DNA of 21,589 nt from Thermocaproicibacter sp002410755. Its GTDB lineage: Bacteria > Bacillota > Clostridia > Oscillospirales > Acutalibacteraceae. A program made the translations under genes and the position numbers. Below the pieces are notes generated by a model. The model searched no databases and was not told where the DNA came from. It saw only the letters and a list, made by a program, of their open reading frames with translations. Location of the stretch: positions 1-21,589 of the forward strand of contig DAITDU010000031.1 in the NCBI GenBank assembly GCA_036839715.1, read 5' to 3'. Positions 1 through 6,992 of this stretch are shown in pieces. Within the stretch, counting starts at the first letter, position 1, and each line of letters begins with the position of its first letter.

Positions 1-58
1 CGAACCTATGACCTTTCGCACGTCAAGCGAACGCTCTAGCCAGCTGAGCTAAACGTCC
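1..58 (-). tRNA. tRNA-Val (GAC), 3' end cut off by window edge
   Basis: Read on the minus strand, the acceptor strand GGACGTT starts at 58. It is followed by T8-A9, a D-stem GCTC/GAGC, and an anticodon stem TTCGC/GCGAA enclosing the loop TTGACGT, which gives anticodon GAC (valine). The variable region and the start of the T-arm (ATAGG TTCG) follow, then the window ends, so about 18 nt including the 3' acceptor strand are missing. A consensus promoter lies directly upstream. Confidence 0.93.
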
Positions 59-77
59 ATGATAAGCTGACCTTGTC

Positions 78-106
78 ATTATAACGCAGCCTGACGTGAA
101 AATCAA
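78..106 (-). promoter_or_regulatory. sigma-A promoter of tRNA-Val
   Basis: On the minus strand TTGATT (101-106), a 17-nt spacer and a perfect TATAAT (78-83). The expected start site near 71 leaves a leader of about 12 nt before the mature tRNA 5' end at 58. It lies between the sirtuin gene and the tRNA, so the tRNA is not dependent on sirtuin transcription. Confidence 0.8.
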
Positions 107-189
107 GACAAAAAACCAAAAATACGATTTTTTACAGGTACGGAAAAATCCTTATACTTTTTACCGGTGGCAGCTGTAAGACGAATCCC

Positions 190-912
190 TCAGGAAACCC
201 GTATCTGTTCCAGCGTTTTACCAATGCTGCCGGAAATGGCCAAATTTGCCCGATGGTCAAGCGGTGTAGAAGATTTATTGATAAGCACAAGCCGCTGTCC
301 TCTGTAAAAATCAACAAGTCCGGCTGCGGGGTAAACAACAAGTGAAGTTCCGCCAATAATCAGCATATCCGCTTCTGAAATTGCTTCCATAGCTTTTTGC
401 AGCGTTTGCTGATTCAGGCTTTCTCCATAAAGGACGACGTCCGGTTTGATGGCACCGCCGCATGAGCAGGTTGGAATTCCCTTGCTGTCGCGGATGAATT
501 CCGCACGGTAGGATTTTCCACAGCGGACGCAGTGGTTCCGAAGGATGGAACCATGTAGCTCGAAAACGTTTTTGCTGCCCGCTTTCTGGTGCAGGCCGTC
601 GATATTCTGCGTAACCACGGCGGTCAATTTGCCGGCTCGTTCCAGCTCTGCAAGCTTTTGATGCGCCGGATTTGGCTGTGCATCCAGGCAGAGCATTTTG
701 TCCCGGTAAAAATCAAAAAATTCTGCCGTATGCTGCTCAAAAAAATCATGGCTCAGCATTGTTTCCGGCGGGTACGGGTATTTCTGCCGGTACAGGCCGT
801 CCACACCGCGGAAATCAGGGATGCCGCTTTCGGTTGATACCCCGGCACCACCGAAAAACACAATCCGGTGGCTTTTGTCGACCATCTGCTGAAGCCGTTC
901 GATATCCGTCAT
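190..912 (-). CDS. cobB: NAD-dependent protein deacylase, SIR2 (sirtuin) family
   Basis: The 240-residue protein is a compact bacterial sirtuin, which removes acetyl or other acyl groups from lysines using NAD+ and releases nicotinamide and O-acyl-ADP-ribose. The NAD-binding motif GAGVSTESGIPDFR is at residues 22-35, TQNID at 101-105, the catalytic His at 120 (ELHGS), a zinc ribbon with Cys128, Cys131, Cys149 and Cys151, and GTS at 188-190. Length and motif order are complete for the family. The start is supported by GGAGG at 921-925, 8 nt upstream of the ATG. It probably acts in the cytoplasm on acetylated metabolic enzymes such as acetyl-CoA synthetase, but the local neighbours do not reveal the substrate. 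It is transcribed alone from the promoter at 958-986. Confidence 0.95.
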   Translation of the reverse strand: MTDIERLQQMVDKSHRIVFFGGAGVSTESGIPDFRGVDGLYRQKYPYPPETMLSHDFFEQHTAEFFDFYRDKMLCLDAQPNPAHQKLAELERAGKLTAVVTQNIDGLHQKAGSKNVFELHGSILRNHCVRCGKSYRAEFIRDSKGIPTCSCGGAIKPDVVLYGESLNQQTLQKAMEAISEADMLIIGGTSLVVYPAAGLVDFYRGQRLVLINKSSTPLDHRANLAISGSIGKTLEQIRVS

Positions 913-957
913 ATTTGATTCCTCCGTTTCACGAATTCCTCCAGACTTTCCAAGTTT

Positions 958-986
958 ATCCTAGCTGCACTTTGAAGAAAATGCAA
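958..986 (-). promoter_or_regulatory. putative promoter of the sirtuin gene
   Basis: On the minus strand TTGCAT (981-986), a 17-nt spacer and TAGGAT (958-963). Each box matches four or five of six consensus bases and the spacing is ideal. It lies downstream of the terminator-like hairpin of the preceding gene and about 45 nt upstream of the start codon. Confidence 0.55.
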
Positions 987-1020
987 GAGAATTTTTTCAT
1001 GGGATTTCCCAAAATACAGG

Positions 1021-1044
1021 GAAAATAAAAAAGCCCCGGGCTCT
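1021..1044 (-). terminator. putative terminator of the NrdD-like gene
   Basis: On the minus strand, just after the stop codon at 1055, a short GC-rich hairpin (AGCC-CGG-GGCT, extended by a wobble and an A-T pair) runs straight into TTTTTTATTTTC. The stem is short, so the call rests mainly on the U-tract and the position. Confidence 0.5.
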
Positions 1045-1054
1045 GCTGATGCTT

Positions 1055-1327
1055 TCAGGCGACGCGGTGTTTCACGCGGTCGCGCTCTTCTGCACGTTTT
1101 GCGTCATTCCAGCGGTCCATGGTACCAACAAGGTAGCCGGTAATGCGGCGGATGCGCTCAAACGGAGCAGGCTCAAATTCATAGGTGAGATTTGCGTAGT
1201 CGCCATCCAGGGCAATTTTCAGATATTTAAGCTTGCGGTTCGGGTGGTTGCTTTCCACATACTTCACGGTATTGTCAATCTCTTTTTGATCCATTGTTCC
1301 GCCGGTAACGGTAATCTTTTCATTCAT
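1055..1327 (-). CDS. NrdD-type small protein (anaerobic ribonucleotide reductase C-terminal, glycyl-radical-like)
   Basis: This is a 90-residue, cysteine-free protein. Its second half, from RRITGY at residues 60-65 through DRWNDAKRAE to RVKH, closely follows the C-terminal end of class III ribonucleotide reductase, where E. coli NrdD reads RRVCGYLG...FNAGKQEEVKRRVKH. The glycine that carries the radical in NrdD corresponds to Gly64. The catalytic barrel and the zinc-finger cysteines of full NrdD are absent. Short proteins of this type in Clostridia are, from memory, annotated as anaerobic ribonucleoside-triphosphate reductase (NRDD family), but one this size cannot be a whole reductase. It may be an accessory or spare-part radical domain comparable to GrcA/YfiD for pyruvate formate-lyase; that role is inference. 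GGAGGG at 1337-1342 supports the start. It is monocistronic with a near-consensus promoter. Confidence 0.78.
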   Translation of the reverse strand: MNEKITVTGGTMDQKEIDNTVKYVESNHPNRKLKYLKIALDGDYANLTYEFEPAPFERIRRITGYLVGTMDRWNDAKRAEERDRVKHRVA

Positions 1328-1360
1328 CTTCTAATGCCCTCCTTTTCGGAGCTCTTCCAT

Positions 1361-1389
1361 ATCATACATCATGTTGTTGAAAATGTCAA
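1361..1389 (-). promoter_or_regulatory. near-consensus sigma-A promoter of the NrdD-like gene
   Basis: On the minus strand a perfect TTGACA (1384-1389), a 17-nt spacer and TATGAT (1361-1366). It is one of the best promoters in the window, suggesting strong basal expression of the 90-residue protein. The start site near 1354 gives a leader of about 27 nt. Confidence 0.8.
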
Positions 1390-1571
1390 TAAAAATCCTA
1401 TATATTGTGGAAACGAGTGGGTAAAACAATCCAGCAGAATTGTCTGGTGGTAGAAAGCATATTTCCCATCGTAAATGATTTTTCAAAATCTGTCAGTTTT
1501 CGTGTTTTTTTTACAGGAAGGGAATTGAAAAATCCATGCGACTCTGATAAAGTTATTCATGTCCCAGAAGC

Positions 1572-1600
1572 TTGTTTTATTGGATTCTTTAAAGTATATT
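1572..1600 (+). promoter_or_regulatory. putative promoter of the GltD-like/hydrogenase operon
   Basis: TTGTTT (1572-1577), a 17-nt spacer and TATATT (1595-1600), giving a leader of about 47 nt before the ATG at 1654. It lies in the 326-nt divergent gap 1328-1653, which otherwise holds only the opposing promoter at 1361-1389. An open reading frame runs upstream through this region, but its codons resemble no known protein and cover this promoter. Confidence 0.6.
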
Positions 1601-1653
1601 CTGAGTGGGAAATTTGTGCCGGGAATCTCCGGCCCCAAAATGTGGGAGGAAAA

Positions 1654-3489
1654 ATGAGCAGACTGACTATCATGACCAGAAATAAAGCTCAGGCGACGGT
1701 CGAAGACCTTTATAAAGACCTGGAACGCCGTATCATTGCAAGCCCGCCAGGGCTTTGCCCAGTGGACATGGCAGCTTCCTTTTTGAAGCTCTGCCATGCA
1801 CAGACTTGTGGAAAATGCGTCCCATGCCGCATTGGCCTCGGCCAGCTTGAGTCGCTGATTGACAGTGTCCTGAACGGTGGGGCGACTATGGTGACGATTG
1901 ACCTGATTGAAAAAACAGCAGAGACCATTTACCTGACGGCTGATTGTGCGATTGGATATGAAGCAGCCAATATGGTGCTTAAAGCCATTCACGGTTACCG
2001 CAGTGATTTTGTAGAGCATGTAATGCGCGGCCGCTGCACCAGCGAAATAAGCCAGCCGGTGCCCTGTGTGGCGCTGTGCCCGGCCGGCGTGGATATTCCG
2101 GGCTATGTGGCACTTGTAGCGGCCGGCCGTTTTGCAGACGCTGTGAAGCTTATCCGAAAGGACAACCCAATGCCGGCCGTGTGTGGCCTGATTTGCGAGC
2201 ATCCGTGCGAAGCCCGTTGCCGCCGCAATATGATTGACAGTTCTGTCAATATCCGCGGGTTGAAGCGATATGCGGTGGAACATGCCGGCGATGTGCCGGT
2301 GCCGGAAAGCGCCCAGGCTACTTACAAGAGGGTTGCCATTATCGGCGGCGGCCCGTCCGGACTGTCGGCGGCGTATTACCTTGCGCTGATGGGCCACGAT
2401 GTGACGATTTATGAGCAGCGCAGGCAGCTTGGCGGGATGCTCCGCTATGGCATCCCGAGTTACCGCCTGCCCCGCGAAGTTCTGAACCATGAAATTGCAA
2501 TTATGCTTTCTGCGGGAAGCATCCATGTGAAGCAGGACGTTTCTGTCGGCGAAAATCCGAGCCTTACCGATCTGCGGGAGCGTTATGATGCAATTTATAT
2601 TGCCATTGGTGCCCATACCGATAAGAAGATTGGCATTGAGGGAGAGGACGCCGAAGGCGTGATTTCCGCTGTGGAAATGCTCCGGAAGATCGGCGATGAC
2701 GAGATGCCGGATTTCACTGGTAAAAATGTTGTAGTGATTGGTGGGGGCAATGTCGCGATGGATGTGGCGCGCAGCAGCATCCGCCTGCATGCAGAGAAAG
2801 TTACAATCGCCTACCGCCGCCGCCGTGTGGATATGGTCGCTCAGGTGGAGGAAGTCAATGGTGCGGCAGAGGAGGGCTGTGAGATTCTGGACCTTGCGGC
2901 TCCCTACGCCGTTGAGAAAAATAAAGAAGGCCGTGTAAAGGCCCTCCGCCTGAAACGGCAGGTTATTGGCCCTGTAAGCCGCGGACGTCCTGCACCACGC
3001 GATGCTAAACAGCAGGACCTCGTTGTTCCATGCGATATCATCATTGTGGCAATCGGTCAGGGCATTGAGACGAGAAACTTTGAAAAATACGGCATCCCGG
3101 TGAAGCGCGGCGCAATCGACGCGCTGAACTGGAGCGGAATCAAGGATATTCCGGGTGTATTTGCCGGGGGTGACTGCGTTTCCGGTCCGGCAACAGCAAT
3201 CCGCGCAATAGCGGCCGGCAAAGTCGCTGCGGCAAATATTGACAGCTTCCTTGGATATCACCATATTATTTCGACGGATGTCGAGGTCCCGGAGCCGGGC
3301 GCATATGACCGCATTCCGTGCGGCAGGGTGAACCTGCGCAGCCGCTGTGTTGCAGAGCGTGTCTGTGACTTTGGCCAGATTGAGCAGGGCATGACGTCTG
3401 AGGAAGCCTTGCAGGAGGCTCATAGATGTCTCAGGTGTGATCACTTTGGCTATGGAGTCTTTAAAGGAGGGCGGATAAAGAGATGGTGA
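1654..3489 (+). CDS. GltD-like FAD/NAD(P) oxidoreductase with N-terminal NuoF-type Fe-S domain, hydrogenase partner
   Basis: The 611-residue protein joins two modules. Residues 45-120 form the iron-sulfur end of NuoF/HydB: CGKCVPCR supplies Cys52, Cys55 and Cys58, with Cys98 as fourth ligand of a 4Fe-4S cluster. The FMN/NADH-binding part of NuoF is missing. Residues 135-540 are a GltD/NfnB-like flavoprotein: a cysteine-rich region (138, 142, 177, 181, 185, 189), an FAD motif GGGPSG at 231-236, a second dinucleotide motif IGGGNVAMD at 362-370 followed by Arg-rich YRRRR, and GGDC at 505-508. The C-terminal tail carries more cysteines (556, 565, 571, 592, 595). The start at 1654 follows GGGAGGA, though the gap is short. 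The gene overlaps the hydrogenase start by 7 nt, so the two products probably form one complex moving electrons between NAD(P)H and the hydrogenase. Direction and cofactor are not proven here. Confidence 0.88.
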   Translation: MSRLTIMTRNKAQATVEDLYKDLERRIIASPPGLCPVDMAASFLKLCHAQTCGKCVPCRIGLGQLESLIDSVLNGGATMVTIDLIEKTAETIYLTADCAIGYEAANMVLKAIHGYRSDFVEHVMRGRCTSEISQPVPCVALCPAGVDIPGYVALVAAGRFADAVKLIRKDNPMPAVCGLICEHPCEARCRRNMIDSSVNIRGLKRYAVEHAGDVPVPESAQATYKRVAIIGGGPSGLSAAYYLALMGHDVTIYEQRRQLGGMLRYGIPSYRLPREVLNHEIAIMLSAGSIHVKQDVSVGENPSLTDLRERYDAIYIAIGAHTDKKIGIEGEDAEGVISAVEMLRKIGDDEMPDFTGKNVVVIGGGNVAMDVARSSIRLHAEKVTIAYRRRRVDMVAQVEEVNGAAEEGCEILDLAAPYAVEKNKEGRVKALRLKRQVIGPVSRGRPAPRDAKQQDLVVPCDIIIVAIGQGIETRNFEKYGIPVKRGAIDALNWSGIKDIPGVFAGGDCVSGPATAIRAIAAGKVAAANIDSFLGYHHIISTDVEVPEPGAYDRIPCGRVNLRSRCVAERVCDFGQIEQGMTSEEALQEAHRCLRCDHFGYGVFKGGRIKRW

Positions 3490-5234
3490 ATCTTACAATA
3501 GACGGAAAAAAGATCTCCGTTAAGGAGGGGACAACAATTCTGGATGCGTCTGCCGCAAACGGAATCTGTATTCCAACGCTCTGCTTTCAGAAGGGGCTCA
3601 ACGAGATTGGTGCCTGCCGCCTCTGCTGTGTGGAAGTGAAAGGCACTGAGCGGCTTGTTCCCGCCTGCAACAATTATGTCCAGGAAGGGATGGAGATATT
3701 TACAAACAGCCCGAAGGCCCGCATTGCCCGAAGGACAAACGTTCAGCTAATCCTTTCCCAGCATGACTGCCGCTGTGCCGTCTGTACCCGGAGCGGAAAC
3801 TGTACGCTTCAGAAAATTGCAAATGACCTGGGCCTTTCCGGAACGTCGTTTCCCGCTGATATCCCGAAAAATGAATGGACGCCGGATTTCCCGCTTGTCC
3901 GGGACAATTCCAAATGTGTCAAATGTATGCGCTGTGTCCAGGTATGCGATAAAATCCAGGGCCTGCATATCTGGGATGTGGCAAACACAGGGTCCCATAC
4001 GCGTGTGGATGTTTCCGGGAACATCCGAATCGAGCAGTCGGACTGCTCACTTTGCGGCCAGTGCATTACCCACTGCCCGGTTAATGCGCTTCATGAACGT
4101 GACGATACGGCAAAGGTCTTTAAGGCGCTCTCCGACCCGGATAAAATCACTGTCGTTCAGGTCGCACCGTCTGTCCGTGCAGCCTGGGGGGAAGCGCTGG
4201 GCCTCAGGCCGGAGTTCGCAAGCGTGAAGCGTCTGGTCGCAGCCCTGCGCCGCATGGGATTCTCCTATATTTTCGACACGGATTTCAGTGCCGACCTGAC
4301 CATTATGGAGGAAGCCAGTGAATTTCTGCAAAAGCTGAAAAACAGGGACCATGAAAAATTTCCAATGTTTACATCGTGCTGCCCGGCCTGGGTGCGCTTT
4401 TTAAAGTCGCAATATCCGGACATGGTTTGCCAGCTTTCAACGGCGAAATCACCTCAGGCAATGTTCGGCGCAGTTGCAAAGAGCTATTATGCGGATCTGC
4501 TCGGTGTAGACCCCAGGCGTATCTTTTCTGTTTCCGTGATGCCGTGTGTTGCGAAAAAGCATGAGTGCGATATTCCGAATATCAATGGTGCCGGTGCAGG
4601 GAAAGACGTGGATGCCGTGCTGACGACACGTGAGATTGACCGGATGATCCGCGCGGAAGATATCATTGCTGAGGCGCTTCCGGAAGAGGAATTTGACAAG
4701 CCGCTTGGCGTTGGCTCCGGGGCAGGCGTGATTTTTGGTGCAACCGGCGGTGTAATGGAAGCTGCGCTCCGCACGGCGTATTACCTTGCAACCGGTACCA
4801 ATCCGGATCCAGATACATTCCACGATGTGCGCGGTACCGAAGGCTGGAAAGAGGAGACTTATGAAATTGCCGGAATCCCGCTTCACGTCGCCGTAGTCAG
4901 CGGGCTTGGCAATACGAGGAAGATGATGGAAGCGCTTCGCGCGGGAGAAGTTCACTATGACTTCGTTGAAGTTATGGCCTGCCCGGGCGGCTGTGCCGGC
5001 GGCGGAGGGCAGCCAGTCCATGACCGGCAGGAACTTGCAGAAGAACGCGGGAAGATTCTTTATGGGATTGACCGGCACAGCAAAATCCGCTTTTCCCACG
5101 AGAACCCGGCGGTCGTTAGCTGCTATCGGAATTATTTGCAGCACCCGCTTTCCCACCGTGCGCATGAGCTGCTGCATACGGATCACGAAGGCTGGCAGAT
5201 GCCGCTTGATCTTGATATTTATTCGGGGAAATAG
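3483..5234 (+). CDS. hydA: [FeFe] hydrogenase, catalytic subunit with four accessory Fe-S clusters
   Basis: The 583-residue cytoplasmic enzyme makes or consumes H2. It has the full clostridial CpI-type architecture. A 2Fe-2S domain uses Cys34, 45, 48 and 62. A His-Cys3 cluster is HxxxCxxCxxxxxC at 94-107. Two ferredoxin-type 4Fe-4S clusters use Cys145/148/151/155 and 188/191/194/198. The H-cluster motifs are TSCCPAW at 297-303, MPCVAKKHE at 353-361 and MACPGGC at 498-504. Cys299 is the proton-transfer cysteine and Cys300, 355, 500 and 504 are H-cluster ligands. L1 has Ala in place of the usual Gly after Pro (CCPAW). The ATG overlaps the upstream stop by 7 nt, with GGAGG at 3466-3470. Pairing with a GltD-like protein is the hallmark of group A2 (glutamate-synthase-linked) hydrogenases in the HydDB scheme, as I recall it. 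No maturase genes (HydEFG) are in the window. Confidence 0.96.
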   Translation: MVNLTIDGKKISVKEGTTILDASAANGICIPTLCFQKGLNEIGACRLCCVEVKGTERLVPACNNYVQEGMEIFTNSPKARIARRTNVQLILSQHDCRCAVCTRSGNCTLQKIANDLGLSGTSFPADIPKNEWTPDFPLVRDNSKCVKCMRCVQVCDKIQGLHIWDVANTGSHTRVDVSGNIRIEQSDCSLCGQCITHCPVNALHERDDTAKVFKALSDPDKITVVQVAPSVRAAWGEALGLRPEFASVKRLVAALRRMGFSYIFDTDFSADLTIMEEASEFLQKLKNRDHEKFPMFTSCCPAWVRFLKSQYPDMVCQLSTAKSPQAMFGAVAKSYYADLLGVDPRRIFSVSVMPCVAKKHECDIPNINGAGAGKDVDAVLTTREIDRMIRAEDIIAEALPEEEFDKPLGVGSGAGVIFGATGGVMEAALRTAYYLATGTNPDPDTFHDVRGTEGWKEETYEIAGIPLHVAVVSGLGNTRKMMEALRAGEVHYDFVEVMACPGGCAGGGGQPVHDRQELAEERGKILYGIDRHSKIRFSHENPAVVSCYRNYLQHPLSHRAHELLHTDHEGWQMPLDLDIYSGK

Positions 5235-5256
5235 CCCTTGGACGGCTTTCATTGCA

Positions 5257-5294
5257 AAAAGGTGCCTGCAGCAATTTTGCGGCAGGCACCTTTT
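5257..5294. terminator. bidirectional terminator between hydA and glnS
   Basis: A 13-bp perfect inverted repeat, AAAAGGTGCCTGC (5257-5269) against GCAGGCACCTTTT (5282-5294), with a 12-nt loop. A runs on one side and T runs on the other make it work in both directions. It sits in the 79-nt gap between the convergent stops of the hydrogenase and glnS. Confidence 0.92.
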
Positions 5295-5313
5295 CTATCG
5301 GTCAGGCAGAAAA

Positions 5314-6992
5314 TTATTTCTTTTTAAAGCTGTCTTTCAGGGAGACGGAGCGGTTGAATACCGGATGTTCCGGGGAAGAGTCGCGGCAGTCTGCACAGAA
5401 ATAACCCTGCCGGAGGAACTGGAGGGGTTCTCCGACCTTGGCCTCCGTGAGCCACGGCTCTACCTTACAGCCTTTCAGCACTTTGAGGGAATCAGGGTTC
5501 AGCTCGTCAAGATAGTTTCCCGCCTCCGGGTCCGGCACGGCAAAAAGACAATCGTAAAGGCGGATTTCTGCCTCTGCTGCTGCCCTTGCGTCCACCCAGG
5601 AAACTGTACTCCTGACTTTGCGGCCATCCGGCGTGTTCCCGCCGCGCGTAGATGGGTCATACTCCGCATAGACCGTGGTGACATTCCCGTCCGCGTCTTT
5701 TTCGCAGCCGGTGCACTTGATGATATACGCCGCCTTCAGGCGGACTTCATTGCCGGGGAAAAGGCGGAAGTATTTTTTCACGGGGACTTCCATGAAATCC
5801 CCGCGCTCAATCCAAAGCTCGCGGGAAAATGAAACAGGATGGGTGCCGTCTTCCGGTTTCTCAGGGTTGTTTTCCAGCTGAAACGTTTCCGTCTTGTCTG
5901 CCGGATAGTTCGTGAGGACGAGCTTTATGGGGTTAAGGATAGCCATGGCGCGGCGGGCCTTTCCGTTCAGGTCCTCGCGCAGGCAGTGCTCCAGAAAAGC
6001 AGAGTCCACGGTGCTGTTTACTTTTGCGACGCCAATGCGCTCACAGAAATTCCGGATGGATGCAGGGGTATAGCCGCGGCGGCGGAGGCCGCAGAGTGTT
6101 GGCATACGCGGGTCATCCCAGCNNNNNNNNNNTCCACAAGGTCACGCAGCTTGCGCTTGCTCATGACAGTGTTGTTGATATTAAGGCGGGCAAATTCAAT
6201 CTGCCGTGGTTTCGAGGGCAAGTTGACATGGCTGATTACCCAGTCGTAAAGCGGCCGGTGATCCTCAAACTCAAGAGAGCAGAGGGAATGGGTTATGCCC
6301 TCCAGAGCGTCTTCAATAGGATGTGCAAAATCATACATGGGGTAGATGCACCATGTGGTGCCGGTACGGTGATGCGGCATATGGTTAATGCGGTAGAGGA
6401 CGGGGTCGCGCAGATTGAAATTGCCGGAGGCAAGGTCAATCTTTGCGCGGAGCGTCATGCGTCCGTCCTCAAATTCACCAGCCTTCATGCGGTGAAAGAG
6501 GTCAAGACTTTCCTCAGCCGGCCGGTCGCGGTAAGGGCTGCGCGCCGGATGCGTCAGGTCTCCGCGGTATTCATGGAGCTGTTCGGGCGTCAGCTCACAG
6601 ACATAAGCAAGGCCGCACCTGATGAGGTCTTCCGCAAGCGCGTACATCTTCGGAAAATAATCCGAAGCATAGTGAAAACGGTCGCCCCAGGAAAAGCCAA
6701 GCCATTTAATATCCCGTTTGATGGCGTCGACATATTCGACGTTTTCTTTTGTCGGGTTTGTGTCATCCATACGAAGGTTGCAAAGCCCGCCGAATTTTTC
6801 CGCTGTCCCAAAATCGACACAGATAGCCTTTGCATGGCCGATATGCAGGTATCCATTCGGCTCAGGGGGAAAGCGGGTATGAACGGCCTGACCTTCAAAG
6901 CGTCCGCCGGGCGCAAGGTCTTCCTCAATCATGGTATGAATAAAGTTGCCCGAACCTTCCGGATTTTCGGGTGAAACTGTTTTGCTGTTCAT
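5314..6992 (-). CDS. glnS: glutaminyl-tRNA synthetase, interrupted by an assembly gap
   Basis: This class I synthetase charges tRNA-Gln directly with glutamine. The N-terminal part carries PNGYLHIGH at residues 45-53 (HIGH box), the catalytic Rossmann fold, and VMSKR at 276-280 (KMSKS-type loop). Beyond the gap the sequence resumes at WDDPRMPT and continues through the GlnS anticodon-binding beta-barrels to the stop at 5314. Ten Ns at 6123-6132 split it, and as written the halves are in different frames. Homology across the break suggests the true gap is 17 nt, giving 561 residues. The start is supported by ATGA overlap with the upstream gltX stop and AAGGGGAT about 9 nt before the ATG. Many Firmicutes lack GlnS and use GatCAB, so its presence is informative. 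It is co-transcribed with gltX. Confidence 0.95.
6123..6132. other. assembly gap (10 N) inside glnS
   Basis: Ten unknown bases. The reading frame on the two sides does not match at a length of 10. A true length of 11, 14 or 17 would restore it, and alignment to the known GlnS pattern RKLxxLV-(6 residues)-GWDDPR favours 17. Confidence 0.97.

Noticed and set aside
561..574. CGAAAACGTTTTTG, resembling the LacI-type operator
   Set aside because: It lies inside conserved sirtuin coding sequence (KNVFE), far from a promoter, and is not a perfect palindrome.
1405..1653. An 83-codon upstream extension of the GltD-like gene
   Set aside because: It spans the likely promoter, lacks a ribosome binding site and has no similarity to known domains. 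The start at 1654 has GGGAGGA.
1483..3444. A 653-codon open frame on the minus strand opposite the GltD-like gene
   Set aside because: Its translation has no recognisable domains, while the plus-strand frame has complete Fe-S, FAD and NAD(P) motifs. It reflects codon bias of the real gene.
4449..5252. A 267-codon minus-strand open frame opposite the hydrogenase
   Set aside because: It is antisense to conserved H-cluster coding sequence, has no ribosome binding site and no recognised motif.
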